DNA of 64,000 nt, taken from MED-G105 sp050331095. Lineage in GTDB: Bacteria; Pseudomonadota; Alphaproteobacteria; Caulobacterales; Parvularculaceae. Position numbers and translations under genes: made by a program. The notes below the pieces were generated by a model. It did no database searches. It saw only the letters and a list, made by a program, of their open reading frames with translations, and was not told the DNA's origin. Shown here piece after piece: positions 52,575 to 61,967 of the stretch (within the stretch, counting starts at the first letter, position 1; the number at the start of each line of letters is the position of its first letter). Location: assembly GCA_050331095.1 (NCBI GenBank), contig JBHJHE010000019.1:38483-102482 (forward strand), given 5' to 3'.

Positions 52575-53785
52575 GGAACGAGGCCCGCCGCGCGCAGGGT
52601 CGCCCTGGCGCCGAGAAACGCCGCGCCGCCGACGGCGAGCGCGCCGGCCGCGTTGGACGCCAGGCCGTTCGTCCGCTCACCCAACAACTTTTCGTCGTTC
52701 ATCACCATAAGCAGCAATCCGGCGATCAAGGGCAAAAGCAGGCCATTCGCGTACTGCGCGATTAAGATTAGGCTCACGGGGCGGACGTCCGCAAGGCTGA
52801 CGCCAACGCCGACGGTCAAGACGCCGAGCGCGGCGATGCGGAAGATGCGCGCCCGGCGCGCCGCGTCGCCGCCGAGAAGTTCGCCGACGGCGAAGCCCGT
52901 CGCCATCGGCGCCGTGATCGCCGAGGTAAGCCCCGCGGCGAACAGGCCGACGCCGACAATCGCGCGCGCCGCCGGGCCGAAGGCGGGCTCGACGGCGCGG
53001 GCCATGTCGACGGCGCTCTCGACGGCGAGCCCGGCGCTGAAGAGGCTGGCCGCGGCGGCCGAAAGGATCAAAATCGAGACCAGACCGCCAAGCCCGATCG
53101 CAAGGCCGGAATCGACGCGCGCGGCGCGGAGCGCCGAGGCGTCGCCGGCGTCCCACTTCCGTCGCGAGGCCGCCGCGTGGAGGAACAAGTTGTAGGGAAC
53201 GATCGTCGTGCCGACGAGCGCGACCGCCGTCGTCCAGGCGCCGTCCGGGACCCTTGGCGTGAACCCAGCCGCCAGCGCGCCGAGATCGGGCCGCACGATG
53301 ATCGCGCTTGTGACGAACGCGAAGGCCATAAGGCCGACGAGCGCCACCAGGGCGCGTTCGAGCACACGGTAGCGGCCCGTCGCGAGGGCCCCGCCGGCGA
53401 CGAGCGCTAAAAGGCAGACGGTCGCCTCGCGCGCCGGGGCCCGATCGCCAAGCACGGCCTCAACGCCCAATGCGCCGCCGACGAGATTGCCGGCCTCATA
53501 AGCGCTATTGCCAACGGCGAGGCCAGCGAACGCGAGACCGCCGAGCGCCCAGCGCGAAGCGCGCCCGCGGCCCAGGCGGATCATCGCCTCGCCGAGGCCG
53601 AGCCGCGCGCCGACGCCGAGCCGCGCCGCCATGTCATGGAGCACGATCGTCGCCGCCGTCGCGAGGGCGAGGGTCCACGCGAGCGCGTAACCATAGGTCG
53701 CGCCGGCGAGCGTGCAGGTCGTCACCGTTCCCGGCCCGACGAAAGCCGCCGCGACGAGCGCGCCCGGCCCGAACCTCCGCTTCAT
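52571..53785 (-). CDS. NRAMP-family transporter linked to 5-oxoprolinase
   Basis: 404 residues with about eleven membrane helices. The first helix holds GPGTVTTC, at the place where NRAMP metal transporters have DPGN, so the Asp and Asn metal ligands are absent. Helix 6 has ATAPMATGFAVGE in place of the usual MPH motif. YcsG-type NRAMP relatives next to pxpABC share this divergence and may carry an organic solute or a different cation, possibly 5-oxoproline. ATG 53785 is chosen because FGPGALVAAAFVGPGT follows directly. Upstream frame is arginine-rich shadow. Overlaps pxpA by four bases. Confidence 0.75.
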   Translation of the reverse strand: MKRRFGPGALVAAAFVGPGTVTTCTLAGATYGYALAWTLALATAATIVLHDMAARLGVGARLGLGEAMIRLGRGRASRWALGGLAFAGLAVGNSAYEAGNLVGGALGVEAVLGDRAPAREATVCLLALVAGGALATGRYRVLERALVALVGLMAFAFVTSAIIVRPDLGALAAGFTPRVPDGAWTTAVALVGTTIVPYNLFLHAAASRRKWDAGDASALRAARVDSGLAIGLGGLVSILILSAAAASLFSAGLAVESAVDMARAVEPAFGPAARAIVGVGLFAAGLTSAITAPMATGFAVGELLGGDAARRARIFRIAALGVLTVGVGVSLADVRPVSLILIAQYANGLLLPLIAGLLLMVMNDEKLLGERTNGLASNAAGALAVGGAAFLGARATLRAAGLVP

Positions 53786-54304
53786 GCGCGCCCCGCTTCG
53801 CCGCCCGATCGCCCTGGAAAGTGCGGCGCGCTGCGCCGCCGCGTCAATCGCCGCCGCCCGCGGCGGCAGCGTCAGTGGCGCGGTGCGGCGCGACGGCCGG
53901 CCGGTGTTTCGGCCGCTGCGATGGCGAACGTGCGGGCGCGTTCCCACGCCCAGCGCGTTCGAAACGGCGGGCGTCGGCTTCATGCTGTAACTGCCGCTGG
54001 ATCTGCTCATTCGAAAATCAAAAGAGCAGCGCGGGACGCGACGCCGTCGCGCGCAGATCGCTGCGGCTTATCGGCAACAAAAATCTCGGACTGCGCCGTA
54101 GCTACGGCGCGCACGAGAAAAACTCTTTAGATTTTCGAACAAGCTCGCTATACCCGCATTGGGAGTAAGCTAATCGCATGCGTCCGTTCGTCGCACGCCG
54201 GTAACCGAACCGGCTCGTCGGCTTGGACGTTCGGCCGACATCGATCGGCTCGAACGACCGCGTCGACGCGCGTTCGACGACGCCAACACACAGCGGGGTA
54301 TTTC
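53786..54304. other. 519-base divergent intergenic region before the second TonB receptor
   Basis: No convincing gene. GC-rich left half, then an AT-richer patch from about 54000 to 54190 that is the likely promoter region for the receptor. It contains the long inverted repeat (54009-54141) and an internal 18-base palindrome. Confidence 0.55.
54009..54141. repeat. 133-base element bounded by 18-base inverted repeats with an 18-base perfect palindrome inside
   Basis: Left arm ATTCGAAAATCAAAAGAG (54009-54026) and the complement of the right arm at 54124-54141 match at 16 of 18 positions. Inside, GCGCCGTAGCTACGGCGC at 54093-54110 is a perfect palindrome. CTGCTC/GAGCAG also pair around the left arm. 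The layout could be a miniature inverted-repeat element, a folded regulatory RNA, or a two-site operator with DNA looping. No other copy was noticed in the window. Confidence 0.6.
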
Positions 54305-56920
54305 GTGCGCTCACTCAACGCCGGCGTTTCGGCGCTCGCCATTTCGGCCGTCATTTGTTCCAGCGCGGCGGCGCAGGTCGACAGGATCGTCGTAACCGCG
54401 ACCAAGCGGGCTGAAGACGCCCAGGATATTCCGGTCGCCGTTCAGGCTCTTGGCGGGGAAACGCTCGAGCAGTTGGACGTCGACAATTTCACGGACTATC
54501 TGCAGCAACTGCCTGGCGTCACCGCCGGCGGCAGCGGCCCCGGCCAGGCGACGATTTACATCCGCGGCCTCGCCTCGACGACCCCGAACCTGACGACCGC
54601 GGGCGTCGCCGGCCTCGCGCCGAACGTTGCGCTTTACCTCGACGAGCAACCGCTCGCGCAGCCAGGTCGGAACCTCGACGTCTACGCCGTCGACCTCGAG
54701 CGCATCGAAGTCCTGCCGGGACCGCAAGGGACGCTCTTCGGCGCGAGCTCCCAGGCCGGCACGATCCGTCTCATCACCAACAAACCGAAACTCGGCGAGT
54801 TCGAAGCGATCGCCAGCGCCGGCGTCGCTTTCACCGAAAGCGGCGAAGCCAGCCAGAAGATCGAAGGCGTCATCAACATTCCAATAACGGAGAACTTCGC
54901 CTTCCGCGGCGTCGCCTACGCCGACGATCAGGGCGGGTACATCGACAATGTGGCGGGCGTGCGCGACGTCTCCGAATCGGCGCGCTTCCGTCCGGCCGGG
55001 ACCGTCCGCGCCAACGGCGTGCCCGTCTCGCCGACGCGCGAAGGTTTCCAGGCCGGCGCCGATCTCTCCGGCGTCGAGTTCATTCAGGCGAACAACGCCA
55101 CGCTCGTCGAAGAAGACTTCAACGACACGACCTATTCGGGCTTCCGCGCAAGCGCGCTTTACGAGTTCAACGCCGACTGGCGCCTGACCGTCGCGCACGC
55201 GCGCCAACAGCTTGAATCGGAAGGCGTCTTCTTCCAGGACCCCGAGCTCGACGATCTCGAGATCCAGCGCTTCTCGAACGACGAGCTTGAGGACGACTTC
55301 AACAATACGAGCTGGACGCTCGAAGGCCGGCTCGGCGCGCTCGAAGCGGTCTACACGGGCGCGTTCACCGACCGCGACACCGACCAGCGCGTCGACTACT
55401 CCGACTATCTCTTCGTCGGTCAGTACTTGCCCTATTACATCTGCGACGCCTCCGTGACGTATCCGGGCGACGCCGCGCCAAGCGGCGTGTGTCAGGCGCC
55501 GAATTCGGTCGTTCAGTCGACCACCGAAACGCAGGTCTTCACCCAAGAGCTCCGCTTCAACACGCCGCGCGAGCATCGGCTACGCGCCACCGTCGGCGCG
55601 TTCTACAGCGATCTCGAACTTACCGAACGCAACGACTTCAGTTACACGAGCGGTTTCGATCAGGTCGAACTCTTCGGCCAGACCGGCTTTTCGCCGAACT
55701 TCCCGTTCACAACGGGCTTCACCTCCGACCCCGGACCGTTTCCGCCGGGCGTCATCTTCCGCAACGACGTTCGACGGACCGACGAGCAGTTCGGCGTTTT
55801 CGGCGAAGTTAATTTCGACCTCATCCCCGACCGCCTGACGCTGACGTTCGGCACACGGTACTTCGATATCGACGTCGATTTCGAAGGCAGCGCCAACTCG
55901 TCCTTCTGCAACGGCTTCCAACCAGATGCGGACGCCTTCGGCACCGATATCAGCGACCTTTACAATGGCGACGGCGAGTTCACGTTCCGCGGCACGTGCG
56001 ACACGAGCCGTCACATCACCTACACGCAAGGCCAGTCGGTCGACGACATTCTGGCGATCGACCCGCTCCTGACCGAAGCGCAGGCGAACCAGATCTTCAA
56101 CGCCGTCAACGCGCCGGACACAGCGTCGACGGACGGCTTCATCTTCAAGGGCGGAATCAGCTGGAAGCCGGCTGACGGCGTTCTTCTTTACGCCACCTAT
56201 TCCGAGGGCTTCCGGCCCGGGCTTCTGAACCGTCCCGGCGGAGCGGCCGGCCCCAACGGCTTCACCGTTCCGTTCGAGCTCGATACGGACGAAGTGCAGA
56301 TCTATGAAATCGGCTGGAAGACGAATCTCTTCGCCGATCAGCTGCAGCTGAACGGCAACGTCTTCTTCGTCGAGGTGCAGCGCCTGCAGACGACGATTTT
56401 CGACCCGTCGATCACCAACCTCTTTTTCTCGGACAACGCGGCGGACGCCGAGATCATCGGCGTCGAGGGCGATTTCATCTGGGCCCCGGCGCAGATCAAC
56501 GGGCTGACGGTCGCCGGCGCGTTCTCCGTCCTCGATACGGAGATCACGGACGTCATCACGCCGACGGGCGACGTGATCGAAGGGGCGGAACTCGCTTTCG
56601 CTCCGAACTTCCAGGGCAATATCCGTGCGCGTTACGAGTGGCCGATCAACTCGAACTACACCGCGCACGTCATGCCGCAGGTGGTTTATTCAGGCTCCAG
56701 CCGCAGCGACATCATCGAGATCAACGCCGCGCCGATCGACAGCTATACGACGGTCGGCTTCTCCGCCGGGATCACGGCGGAGAAATGGTCGGCGGAGCTC
56801 TTCGGCGAAAACCTGAACGACGCCCGCGGCGAGATCGCCAACAACTTCGTCTTCGACCGCGAACGGGTGACGGTCATTCGGCCGCGCACGATCGGCGTTC
56901 GCGTCAGCGTCCGGTATTGA
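54305..56920 (+). CDS. TonB-dependent outer-membrane receptor
   Basis: 871 residues. Signal peptide ends AAAQ at about 24, TonB box VDRIVVTATKR follows, plug with IYIRGLAST, LDEQPLAQPGRNLDVYAVDLERIEVLPGPQGTLFGASSQAGTIRLIT, and a barrel ending RVSVRY. The plug has the extended LDEQP form seen in sphingomonad/hyphomonad receptors of unknown cargo. GTG start 54305 was chosen because the next codons form the signal peptide. A strong terminator follows the stop. The next gene is a TPR-sulfotransferase, a pairing I regard as recurrent in Alphaproteobacteria, but the link is not understood. Confidence 0.9.
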   Translation: MRSLNAGVSALAISAVICSSAAAQVDRIVVTATKRAEDAQDIPVAVQALGGETLEQLDVDNFTDYLQQLPGVTAGGSGPGQATIYIRGLASTTPNLTTAGVAGLAPNVALYLDEQPLAQPGRNLDVYAVDLERIEVLPGPQGTLFGASSQAGTIRLITNKPKLGEFEAIASAGVAFTESGEASQKIEGVINIPITENFAFRGVAYADDQGGYIDNVAGVRDVSESARFRPAGTVRANGVPVSPTREGFQAGADLSGVEFIQANNATLVEEDFNDTTYSGFRASALYEFNADWRLTVAHARQQLESEGVFFQDPELDDLEIQRFSNDELEDDFNNTSWTLEGRLGALEAVYTGAFTDRDTDQRVDYSDYLFVGQYLPYYICDASVTYPGDAAPSGVCQAPNSVVQSTTETQVFTQELRFNTPREHRLRATVGAFYSDLELTERNDFSYTSGFDQVELFGQTGFSPNFPFTTGFTSDPGPFPPGVIFRNDVRRTDEQFGVFGEVNFDLIPDRLTLTFGTRYFDIDVDFEGSANSSFCNGFQPDADAFGTDISDLYNGDGEFTFRGTCDTSRHITYTQGQSVDDILAIDPLLTEAQANQIFNAVNAPDTASTDGFIFKGGISWKPADGVLLYATYSEGFRPGLLNRPGGAAGPNGFTVPFELDTDEVQIYEIGWKTNLFADQLQLNGNVFFVEVQRLQTTIFDPSITNLFFSDNAADAEIIGVEGDFIWAPAQINGLTVAGAFSVLDTEITDVITPTGDVIEGAELAFAPNFQGNIRARYEWPINSNYTAHVMPQVVYSGSSRSDIIEINAAPIDSYTTVGFSAGITAEKWSAELFGENLNDARGEIANNFVFDRERVTVIRPRTIGVRVSVRY

Positions 56921-56947
56921 TCTGACGCAAGACGCCGCGACAATGGA

Positions 56948-56974
56948 AACGCCCCGTTCGCGGGGCGTTTTATT
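56948..56974 (+). terminator. Rho-independent terminator after the second TonB receptor
   Basis: Nine-base stem AACGCCCCG/CGGGGCGTT closed by TTCG and followed by TTATT. It starts 27 bases after the receptor stop. An ATG at 56943 overlaps it, which argues that the next gene starts downstream of the hairpin. Confidence 0.88.
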
Positions 56975-56984
56975 GGAGCCTAAG

Positions 56985-58985
56985 TTGGGGTCGTCGCTCG
57001 AAGAGCGCAGCCGCGACGCGCTGAAGCGCGCGCAAAAACTGATGCTGGCGTCGGACTTCGACGCCGCGCTCGCCGTCTCGGACGACGTCTTGGCGACCGC
57101 GCCGGAGCACGCCGAAGCGCTCTATACGCGCGCCGTTTGCCTTCGATATCTCAAACGGCACGACGAGGCGGGCGACGCGCTCGACGCCTTGTGGCGGGTC
57201 GCGCCAACCTTCGCGCGCGGCTTCCAGGAGCGCGGGCACCTGGAGAAGGCGCGCGGCCGGCGCGAAGACGCCGCGCGCGCCTTCGAAGCGGCAGTCGCGG
57301 CGAACCCGGCGCTTGGCGGGAGTTGGCGCGCGCTCGGCGAGCTCTACGCCGCGTCGGGACGACAAGCGGACGCACGGCGCGCGCTGGACCAGGCGGACGC
57401 GCTCTTGAACCTGCCGAAAGAACTAAGGTCCGTCGCCGGATACCTCCATGACGGACAATTGGCGAAGGCGGAAAATCTGTGCCGCGCCTTTTTGCAGAAT
57501 ACGCCGCACCATGTAGAGGCGATGCGGCTCCTGGCGCTGATCGGCGCCCGGTTCGGGGCGCTCGACGAAGCGGAGTTTCTTCTTGAAAGCGCGCTCGAGT
57601 TCGCTCCGGACAACGTTCAGGTCCGGCTCGATTACATCGAGACGCTCCGTAAGCAGCAAAAATTCCAGCACGCGCTTGCAGAAGCCGAACGCCTCCACGC
57701 CGCGGCGCCGACGAACCCGATGTTCCAGTCGCGCTACGCGATAGAGAAGCTTCAGTCCGGCGACGTCGACGGCGCGCTTCGGCTTTTCGACGAGGTGCTC
57801 GAGCGGCTGCCCGACGACCCCGCGACGCTGACGTCGCGAGGCCACGCGCTGAAAACGCGCGGGCGCGCGGACGACGCCATCGCCTCCTACCGCCGCGCGT
57901 ATCGCGCGAAGCCCGGCCACGGCGACGCCTACTTCTCGCTCGCTAATCTGAAAACCTATCGGTTCACGGACGATGAGCTGGCGGCGATGGAGGCGCAGGC
58001 TGCTGCGCCGACATTGCCCTACCAGGACCGCGTGCAATTCCATTTCGCCCTCGGCAAGGCGCTGGAGGACCGCGGTGACGTCGCGCGCGCCTTTGACCAC
58101 TATGAAGCGGGAAACGGCCTGAAGCGGGCCGCAAGCCGTTACGACGCCGATAAGATGAGCGCGGAGATCGACGCGCAGATCGAGCATTGTACGGCGGATC
58201 TTTTCGAGCGCCTCGGCGGCGCAGGCTGCGAGGCGGTCGATCCGATCTTCATCGTCGGCCTGCCGCGCGCCGGCTCCACGTTGCTTGAGCAGATCCTCGC
58301 CTCCCACTCGCAAGTCGACGGCACGCTCGAATTGCCGAACGTTCTGTCGACGGCGCAACGCCTGCGCGGCCGACGCCGGCAAGCGGGCGGGGGGGCCTAC
58401 CCCGCGAACCTGAAAACGCTTGACGCAGACGAATTCCAGCGTCTTGGCGCGCAATACATTGAAGAGACGCGCGTCCACCGCGCCGGCGCGCCCCGCTTCA
58501 CCGACAAAATGCCGAACAATTTCCGGCATATCGGGCTCATTCGGCTGATGCTGCCGAACGCGAAGATCATCGACGCGCGGCGCGAGCCCATGGCGTCATG
58601 TTTCTCCGGCTTCAAACAATTGTTCGCGGAGGGGCAGGAGTTCACCTACGGACTTCGCGAAATCGGCCAATACTACCGGGACTACGTGCGCCTGATGCGC
58701 CACTGGGACGCCGCGTCGCCAGGGGCGGTCCTGCGCGTCCAACACGAGGACGTGATCGCCAACCTTGAGGGCGAGGTGCGCCGGCTCCTCGACTTCTGCG
58801 GGCTCCCGTTCGAACCTCAGTGCCTCGATTTCCACAAAACCGATCGGTCCGTGCGGACGGCGAGCTCCGAGCAGGTTCGCCAGCCGATCAACGCCGCCGG
58901 CGTCGACAAGTGGCGGCCCTTCGAACCCTATCTGGGCCCGCTCCGCGACGCGTTGGGCCCGGCGCTGACGGAGTACCGCAGCTGA
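56985..58985 (+). CDS. TPR-repeat protein with C-terminal sulfotransferase domain
   Basis: 666 residues from TTG 56985, which has GGAG six bases upstream and lies after the terminator of the receptor gene. An ATG at 56943 would put the hairpin inside the reading frame. Residues 15-370 hold about nine tetratricopeptide-like helical repeats (for example AAPEHAEALYTRAV-type units and GDAYFSLANLK), and the C-terminal third is a sulfotransferase with PAPS loop VGLPRAGSTLLEQ at about 424-436 and DARREPMASCFSGFKQLF for the 3' phosphate. The fusion may sulfate proteins or glycans presented by the TPRs. It shares one base with the BCCT gene (TGATG). Confidence 0.82.
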   Translation: MGSSLEERSRDALKRAQKLMLASDFDAALAVSDDVLATAPEHAEALYTRAVCLRYLKRHDEAGDALDALWRVAPTFARGFQERGHLEKARGRREDAARAFEAAVAANPALGGSWRALGELYAASGRQADARRALDQADALLNLPKELRSVAGYLHDGQLAKAENLCRAFLQNTPHHVEAMRLLALIGARFGALDEAEFLLESALEFAPDNVQVRLDYIETLRKQQKFQHALAEAERLHAAAPTNPMFQSRYAIEKLQSGDVDGALRLFDEVLERLPDDPATLTSRGHALKTRGRADDAIASYRRAYRAKPGHGDAYFSLANLKTYRFTDDELAAMEAQAAAPTLPYQDRVQFHFALGKALEDRGDVARAFDHYEAGNGLKRAASRYDADKMSAEIDAQIEHCTADLFERLGGAGCEAVDPIFIVGLPRAGSTLLEQILASHSQVDGTLELPNVLSTAQRLRGRRRQAGGGAYPANLKTLDADEFQRLGAQYIEETRVHRAGAPRFTDKMPNNFRHIGLIRLMLPNAKIIDARREPMASCFSGFKQLFAEGQEFTYGLREIGQYYRDYVRLMRHWDAASPGAVLRVQHEDVIANLEGEVRRLLDFCGLPFEPQCLDFHKTDRSVRTASSEQVRQPINAAGVDKWRPFEPYLGPLRDALGPALTEYRS

Positions 58986-60610
58986 TGCGCGACGACGTAC
59001 TGCCCGAAGAACTGGCGCCCGACGATACGAAGTACGACACCGACTATGAGACGGGTCAGGACAATGTCGAGTTCCTTGGGCTCGACATTCACAACCCGGT
59101 CTTTTTCATCAGCGCCCTCGCCATCCTGTCGTTCTCGCTGGGCGCGCTCGCCTTTCCCGACACGGCGAGCGTCTGGCTGAACGGCGCCAAAGACTGGACG
59201 CTCGAGACGTTCGACTGGCTCTTCGTCATTACGACGAACGTGGCGATCGTCTTCTGCATCCTTGTCGGCGTCTCGCCGCTGGGGCGGATCCGGCTCGGCG
59301 GGGACGAGGCGCGGCCGGAGTTCAGCACGATGTCGTGGCTCGCGATGCTGTTCTCCGCCGGCGTCGGCATCGGCATGATCTATTACGGCGCGGCCGAACC
59401 GACCGCGTACTATACGGACTGGTTCGGCACGCCGCTCGACGTCGAAGCTCTGACGCCTGAGGCGCGCCGTCTCGCCTTCAGCGCCACGATCTTCCACTGG
59501 GGCCTGACGCCTTGGGCTGTCTACGCGGTCGTGGGGCTGGCGCTCGCCTTCTTCACCTTCAACAAGGGCCTGCCGCTCACGATCCGATCGACGTTCTATC
59601 CCCTTCTCGGCGAGCGCGTCTGGGGCTGGCCGGGCCACGTCATCGATCTTGTCGCCGTCGTCGCGACGCTTTTCGGCCTCGCGACGTCCCTGGGGCTCGG
59701 GGCGAAGCAGGCGGCGAGCGGCCTCAACTTCCTCTTCGGCGTCGACGGCGGGCTGCAGACCCAAGTGGCGCTCATAGCCGGCGTCACCGGCCTCGCCATC
59801 GTCTCCGTCGTCCGCGGCCTTGACGGCGGCGTAAAGGTGTTGAGCAACGTCAACATCGCCATCGCGACAGGACTGCTCATCTTCGTCGTCGCCGCCGGCC
59901 CGACGCTCGCGATCTTCGAGGGGATCGCCGTCAACGCCCTCGCCTACGTTCAGGACGCGCCAAGGCTCAGCAACTGGATCGGCCGTGAGGACACCGAATG
60001 GTTCCACGGCTGGACGATCTTCTATTGGGCGTGGTGGGTCTCGTGGTCGCCGTTCGTCGGCATGTTCATCGCCCGCGTCTCGCGCGGCCGCACGGTGCGG
60101 GAGTTCCTTGGCGCGGTCCTTATCGTACCCACACTGGTCTCGATCATCTGGTTTTCGGCGTTCGGCGTCGCGGCGCTCGAACAGATCGAGGCCGGCGTCG
60201 GCGCGCTGCCGGACGGCGTCGACGACGTCTCGCTCGTGCTCTTCCAGATGCTTGAGAACCTGCCGTTCGCCGAGGTCGCCTCGGTTATCGCGATCGCCCT
60301 GTTGCTGGTCTTCTTCGTCACCTCGTCGGATTCCGGCTCCCTCGTGATCGACAGCATCACCGCCGGCGGCAAACTGCACGCGCCCGTTCCCCAGCGGATC
60401 TTCTGGGCGGCGATGGAAGGGCTTGTGGCGGTCGTCCTCCTCGTGGGCGGCGGCGCGGCGGCCCTGTCGTCGTTGCAAGCCGGGGCCATCACCGCCGGCC
60501 TGCCCTTCACCTTCATTCTGTTGGCGTGTTGCTTCAGCCTTTTCCGCGGCCTAAGAGCCGAGCGAAACGGCTCACGGCGCAGCGAGGGAAAACGGATTTC
60601 GCGTCCATGA
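58985..60610 (+). CDS. BCCT-family betaine/choline/carnitine transporter
   Basis: 541 residues with twelve membrane helices. The family signature is clear: FSAGVGIGMIYYGAAEPTAYY in helix 3, IFHWGLTPWAVYAVVGL, and the Trp-rich helix 8 motif WAWWVSWSPFVGMFIARVSRGRTVREF that forms the betaine aromatic box. Uptake of glycine betaine, choline or related compounds is expected, driven by sodium or protons. A hydrophilic, acidic N-terminus of about 25 residues precedes helix 1. The stop overlaps the marR start as ATGA, so expression of the carrier and regulator is coupled. Confidence 0.9.
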   Translation: MRDDVLPEELAPDDTKYDTDYETGQDNVEFLGLDIHNPVFFISALAILSFSLGALAFPDTASVWLNGAKDWTLETFDWLFVITTNVAIVFCILVGVSPLGRIRLGGDEARPEFSTMSWLAMLFSAGVGIGMIYYGAAEPTAYYTDWFGTPLDVEALTPEARRLAFSATIFHWGLTPWAVYAVVGLALAFFTFNKGLPLTIRSTFYPLLGERVWGWPGHVIDLVAVVATLFGLATSLGLGAKQAASGLNFLFGVDGGLQTQVALIAGVTGLAIVSVVRGLDGGVKVLSNVNIAIATGLLIFVVAAGPTLAIFEGIAVNALAYVQDAPRLSNWIGREDTEWFHGWTIFYWAWWVSWSPFVGMFIARVSRGRTVREFLGAVLIVPTLVSIIWFSAFGVAALEQIEAGVGALPDGVDDVSLVLFQMLENLPFAEVASVIAIALLLVFFVTSSDSGSLVIDSITAGGKLHAPVPQRIFWAAMEGLVAVVLLVGGGAAALSSLQAGAITAGLPFTFILLACCFSLFRGLRAERNGSRRSEGKRISRP

Positions 60611-61089
60611 CCGATCGGTTGGAGCCCGCCCTCGTCGCCCTGCGCCAGATCCTGCGGGCGACGGAGATAAGCTCCCGCGCCCTCGCCAAAAACTGCGGGC
60701 TGACGCCGTCGCAACTGATCCTCATGCAGGTGATCGCAAAGGTCGGCGGCGCGACGCCGAGCTACCTCGCGCGCGAAGTCTCCCTAAGTCAGGCGACGGT
60801 CACCGCCCTGATCGACAAGCTTGTCGCCCGTGGCTTCGTGTGCCGCCAGCGCGACGGGGCCGACAAGAGGCGGGTCAACATCGAACTCACCAATGACGGC
60901 GAGGCGACGCTGAGGGATGCGCCGAACAGCCTCCAGAAACGGTTCGAGTGCGGCTTTTCGAAGCTTGAGGACTGGGAGAAATCCTTTCTCGTCGCTGCGC
61001 TGGAAAGGGTGGCCGCGCTGCTCGACGCAGACGATCTCGACGCGGCCCCCGTGCTTGAGATGGACCCCATCAACGGGCACGCCGATTGA
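60607..61089 (+). CDS. MarR-family transcription regulator
   Basis: 160 residues. The winged helix core is clear: LTPSQLILMQVIAKVGGATPSYLAREVSLSQATVTALIDKLVARGFVCRQRDGADKRRVNIELTNDG covers helices 2-4 and the wing, with the usual DKR wing residues. In several marine bacteria MarR proteins regulate compatible-solute genes, and coupling to a BCCT carrier suits that, but the ligand is not readable. ATG overlaps the BCCT stop. Converges with the DUF4198 gene, 24 bases between stops. Confidence 0.88.
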   Translation: MTDRLEPALVALRQILRATEISSRALAKNCGLTPSQLILMQVIAKVGGATPSYLAREVSLSQATVTALIDKLVARGFVCRQRDGADKRRVNIELTNDGEATLRDAPNSLQKRFECGFSKLEDWEKSFLVAALERVAALLDADDLDAAPVLEMDPINGHAD

Positions 61090-61113
61090 CGCCTGCGCCG
61101 GCGGAAGACCGCA

Positions 61114-61929
61114 TCACCATCGCAGCGTCAGGCTCGAAAAATACGACGTCACCTGAACGTCGTCTCCGTCCTCTTCAACGTCGGACCAGACCGAGCCGAG
61201 CCGCCACGCGCCGCCGTCCATCGCGTCGAACGCGACGTACCCGTTCTCGTCCGATACTGACTTCGACGACGGCTCATTGATGTCGTCCAGATTCTGGGCG
61301 AAGACGGTGACGCCCGCCATCGGCTCGCCCGACCGCCAAACGCGGAACGCGGCGGCCGCGCCGTCCCGATAGACGTCCGCATTCGGCGTAATCTCCAGCT
61401 CGTGGCCGATCGGCTCGAAGACGCGTCCGTCGGATGCGGACGGACGGCCGACGATCGTTTTCGCCCGCCGCGAATAGTTCTCGCTCCACGCGGGCTTATC
61501 GTAGGACTTGAGGGCGTCTAGTATCGGCGTAACGCCTTCGTCCCGCGCATACGATTCGAACTTTTCCTGCGCCAACACGATGTTCGCCGGCGTGCTCGCG
61601 AACGACACCATGACAACGCCCTCGCGCGGAACCGGAGCCACAACGTACCCCGCTTTTTCGGCCGCCGCCGGCGTCGCCACGGCGGCGAGGCTGGTCGCGC
61701 CTTCGTCTGTGTGCAGCAGAAGCGATTCGATCCGGTCGCGCTGAAAGTTCCATGGCGAGCGGTCGCCATGGTCGCCGACGAGAAACTCGACCTTGAGCCG
61801 GTCCGCCTCAACGCGCGGCTCCATCCAGAACGTATGCGCGTGAGCGCCGCAGACCGTCGCTGCCAGCGCCAAAATCGACGACGCCGCAGCGAACCCGAAC
61901 GGTCCGGAACGTAGTTTCAAACGGCTCAT
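61114..61929 (-). CDS. Periplasmic DUF4198-domain protein
   Basis: 271 residues with signal peptide ending AHAHTFW at about 33, which leaves a His at the mature N-terminus. DUF4198 proteins resemble the NikM/CbiM-like nickel uptake components and carry this N-terminal HxH-x-F-W signature. The body is beta-rich with a late AFRVWRSGEPMAGVTVFAQN carbohydrate-module-like Ig fold. A role in metal (Ni or Co) handling in the periplasm is plausible from the family only. ATG 61929 has GGGAG upstream. It follows the sigma/anti-sigma pair on the same strand, after 38 bases, and may be their target. Confidence 0.72.
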   Translation of the reverse strand: MSRLKLRSGPFGFAAASSILALAATVCGAHAHTFWMEPRVEADRLKVEFLVGDHGDRSPWNFQRDRIESLLLHTDEGATSLAAVATPAAAEKAGYVVAPVPREGVVMVSFASTPANIVLAQEKFESYARDEGVTPILDALKSYDKPAWSENYSRRAKTIVGRPSASDGRVFEPIGHELEITPNADVYRDGAAAAFRVWRSGEPMAGVTVFAQNLDDINEPSSKSVSDENGYVAFDAMDGGAWRLGSVWSDVEEDGDDVQVTSYFSSLTLRW

Positions 61930-61967
61930 TTTTGGTCTCCCTTTCCGGCCGGCTCGCGGCGCTTCGA

